Origin: Watersipora subatra
Taxonomy: Eukaryota; Bryozoa; Gymnolaemata; Cheilostomatida; Watersiporidae
Assembly (NCBI RefSeq): GCF_963576615.1
Contig: NC_088715.1
Coordinates: 59,741,802 to 59,805,801, forward strand
Direction of reading: 5' to 3'
Length of the DNA stretch: 64,000 nt
Translations under genes and position numbers: made by a program
Shown: piece by piece, positions 60,971-64,000 of the stretch
Numbering within the stretch: position 1 is the stretch's first letter
Layout of the letters: the number at the start of each line of letters is the position of its first letter
The notes under the pieces: generated by a model
The model's database searches: none
What the model was told of the DNA's origin: nothing
What the model saw: the letters and a program-made list of their open reading frames with translations, nothing else

Positions 60971-61159
60971 CTTTTCAAAGATCCTGTCTTTTGTAAAGTA
61001 TCGCAAAAGCTATACCAGCAGTGACCTGCTGGTAAATCAATTAGTAGCAACTGGTAGCATAATTGCCAAGTCACCATTTAGTTGTGCAATTACTGTTTGC
61101 ACCACCAAGTAACAAATTGTAACATTTTGAATACATGTAGCTATCTCTAAACCAATCGT
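60971..61159 (-). pseudogene. Stop-containing paralogue of SLC10 exon 9
   Basis: Same acceptor (TTTTAG|AC), same donor (AAAG|GTAAGT) and same phase as exon 9 of the intact gene. The frame reads TIGLEIATCIQNVTICYLVV, QTVIAQ and LNGDLAIMLPVATN, then TGA, and later TAG, before RYFTKDRIFEK. Compared with the intact exon it has two extra codons inside the sodium-site motif, disrupting the E-x-x-x-Q spacing, plus two stops. Exon structure is preserved, so it arose by DNA duplication, not retroposition. No convincing exon 1-8 paralogues are visible up to 64000. Confidence 0.85.
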
Positions 61160-61169
61160 CTAAAACAAA

Positions 61170-64000
61170 AATGTGTGAAATTAAAAAATAACCTGTTCTC
61201 AAACTTTAGTCAGAGATACTTTAACATACATGTAGTTACCATCTTTATGTGTAACTTGATATTGCAGGTCAGTATATGGATTAATATAATTTGAAGTATT
61301 TATTAATTAGACATTTATTAAATGCAATAAAATTAAACCAGCTTTAGAAACAATACAAAATTTCTTTTTGCGGAAGTGACCAAGAATTTTTGTTTAAAAC
61401 AATAAAGCTACCATAAGCCTTTGGTTCATCTTGCAGTGCCCCAATTTACAAAAACTCAGCTGCACTAAAACTTATAATTCTTTGGTCACAAATATAACAT
61501 GGGCTTATTACTCTTTTAGTTCTCAATACATATCTCAGGGTCTGTAATTGTGAGATCAGGTTCATTAAGGCAGATATTATGTACCTCACGTCACTACAGA
61601 ATGTCACCACCATCTTTGCCTAACATTTAGTATAAATTAGTTTTTTTAATTTGCAAAAATTTTCTTTAAATTTTACTTTGTAATTTTTTCTTGAATTGAT
61701 AAAATTAACATTCTAAAATTAAAAACATTCTAAAAGTTTAGGTTTTGATTTATATACTCTCAAAGACTATATTTTTTTAATAAAAAACTAGACACCAATC
61801 AGCCTTGTTGAGTTAATAACATCTATCAACTGTCTGAAACTAGCTGACTGTCCCTGATTGTAACTGATTGTCCCTGTAATGTTCTTGGGGAGCAGTTTGT
61901 TGTAGAGTGAAGGTAGCAAAACTACCCTAACACAAAGTGTTTTGTGTTAGATTTATTGAATAGCTAACTAGTCTATAACTCTGCAGTTTGACAGTGGCAC
62001 AACTGTAGATAGCAGCTTGATGTTATTGCAAAAACCTTATTATCTATTATCTATTTACCTGTTGTGTATATTAAATTTGCAGTAAAGAGTTATCTTCTCT
62101 AGTATGATTTGTTGAGTGTTGCGCAAACAACTTCTGGATTAACCACACTATATCTTTGGGTATTCTAAAGTTTAGTTACAAATGAAAACAAGCAGGAATA
62201 AAAGGTTATGCCAAAATCAGTAGTTATTTTTTAAGCAAACTCAATTAATGCTCGTAGCTAAATGAGCCAGAGCTGTAATTTTAACTGAACAAGTGTGTGT
62301 AAGTGAAAATATATTACCAGCTACTACAGCTCGTGGCAAGAAATATTGACTTAGTGAAATGTGAGCATGTAGCGGCATTAGCAGAGAGGTTGCCTTTTGA
62401 AACTTTTCTCTACGTAATTTAACCAAATTTATGAACTGTTTTTGTAATACGTGACTAGAACTGTATATTTATAGGCAGGCTACAAATGCCTCTAAAATAG
62501 CTCAAGGTAGTCATCTAGTGTTAAAATTGTGTAAGTTGAAGCTGTTTAAAGTGATGATACAAAATATTTAAATGGGGAAGTTCATTAAGTAGTTTCCTTT
62601 TATTTTATTCCTAGTAGCGTTAGGCCTGCATCAGTGGTAACAAAAAATCAGGCAGTCTGAAGGAAGGAAAGACAAAAGGTACTCAGTGTTAGAGAGCAAT
62701 TTTTATAGCCTCATTTTTATCATCTTCCATGAATGACCAGCTCAGACAGGTTAGTCTGTCTATACTCATGATAAGTAAGTTAAACTTAGTTTCTATTTAT
62801 TTTAAGAGTTATCTTCTCGTATCATAGAAATAGGTTGTATTTAAAAACAACATTCCTTTGTTCTTGTTGTTACTAGGCTGCATTATGCTGCTATTTCAAT
62901 GCATTCTAAAGTGCTAGCAAAAACAATCCCACTTCAGGACCTACTACAACAAATACGATCAGCAAAAGAGATGTTATTAGCAAATTGTTTTCAGGTTTGA
63001 GCTCTCTCAATACATGTTTAATTATTGATGGTAATTTTTATAGTAAGAAACTGTTTCTTTCACTTTTTTGCAAATGTGATAGAGTCAGAATGCAAGAATT
63101 CATAAAAAAGTTCACCTACCAAAATGTTTAATTATTGAAAAGAACTACAATGTTTTGAACCCGATCAGTCGAAGCGTCTCCTAAAAAGATTTGGCAAGTT
63201 GAAAGTTTTCTTAATGTTTCAGATCCTTGTGTGAAAAAAACTTTAACTTTTATGCTATATTCATACACTTATACACTCATATGTATGCATCAAAAAACTG
63301 CAAACATAACGTGGAATTCATAAAATTATATAAGATTTGGTTAAAGCACATAAATTACATAATTTTTTATTATATATTTCAATACATCAGAGTCTTGTCT
63401 TTCGAATGAGCCTATATTCAATACACAAAGAATAATAGAACTATGAAAAACGGGGTGTCAAAAGTACGTTCTGCTACAAAAAACGCTTGGTTCAGGTACT
63501 CAAAATGTGATGTCATAATTCTCATTTAGCCTTAGGTCGTCGATCCCTTTCGCTGCCATTGAGGCTGCCTTTTTCTGTGACAACCGGTGCTGTTAAACCC
63601 AGAGAGCGCTAATAATAGGTAAAAGGTAGCGCAAGTAAAAAAATTGATATCATGATAGGTATTATTATAGTCCTTTATTTGTGTTTCTTTTGACAATCAT
63701 CAACATACTGTTAGATTTTCAATTGTATTTAAAAGGCTGCAAACTAAGCACACAAACACTTTTTAAAAGATTTGTAATGTTGGTTTTTCTTAATAATCTA
63801 ACTACCAAAAGTGTTATGAAAATTTAGCTGTAAGCCCTGTAATATTTGTAACAACTCAGATGCTAAATATGCTATTTGACAAAAAATAAACTCAGCTAAA
63901 ATTTCAACAAAGCTCAAATACAACAAACTGTTACTGTCAATTTGTCTGTTAGAAACAAATTCAACCTTCAATTGATGCAGGTAAACTCAGGCGTGCTGAT
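61170..64000. other. Intergenic or intronic DNA, no further exon identified
   Basis: I looked on the minus strand for paralogues of SLC10 exons 5-8 and found none. Minor direct repeat 'ctgattgt(aa)ctgattgtccctg' at about 61853-61876. Other open frames are short and unsupported. If the second SLC10 gene had upstream exons, they are lost or lie beyond the window. Confidence 0.35.

Overview
This is an AT-rich piece of an invertebrate animal nuclear genome. The evidence is a ten-exon spliced transporter gene with canonical splice sites, a rhodopsin-like receptor gene, tRNA-derived SINEs, a Ty3/Gypsy integrase relic, microsatellites and large decayed segmental duplications. There are no operons, ribosome-binding sites or prokaryotic features. 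The divergent receptor, the SLC10 protein with a signal peptide and ectodomain, and the repeat content fit a lophotrochozoan such as a bryozoan or mollusc, but the sequence alone does not fix the phylum.

Layout. 1-2.8 kb: a single-exon class-A-like GPCR on the minus strand, followed by the decayed 3' end of a paralogue. 2.8-11.4 kb: gene-poor DNA with a tRNA-like SINE, one copy of a dispersed ~0.5-kb repeat (called RepA here), a fold-back repeat, a G-poor tract and a Gypsy integrase relic. 11.5-41.4 kb: a tandem array of at least five shrinking segmental duplicates (units I-V). Each unit carries the same ordered set of segments, including two diverged versions (type 2, then type 1) of a short exon-intron-exon cassette. 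Most cassettes now contain stops. Copies differ by deletions, an inserted element and several copy-specific perfect hairpins. 42.0-55.1 kb: a complete ten-exon SLC10-family gene on the minus strand. Its conceptual product is 514 residues: signal peptide, glycosylated ectodomain, SLC10 transport domain and acidic tail. All intron phases agree and one intron is of the GC-AG class. Its 5.5-kb fourth intron holds a second full RepA copy, a SINE and a recently duplicated TA-rich microsatellite block. 55.1-64 kb: a ~0.9-kb terminal-inverted-repeat element, then a stop-containing paralogue of SLC10 exon 9 with a possible terminal exon, so there was a second SLC10 gene upstream that is dead or partly outside the window.

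How the parts relate. Both recognisable genes (receptor and transporter) have decayed tandem relatives beside them, and the middle 30 kb is the remains of repeated tandem duplication of a third locus. The window is therefore mainly a record of local gene birth and death. No pathway links the receptor and the transporter, and I see no intact mobile element or complete novel system. The least explained material is the duplicated cassette locus and its copy-specific hairpins.
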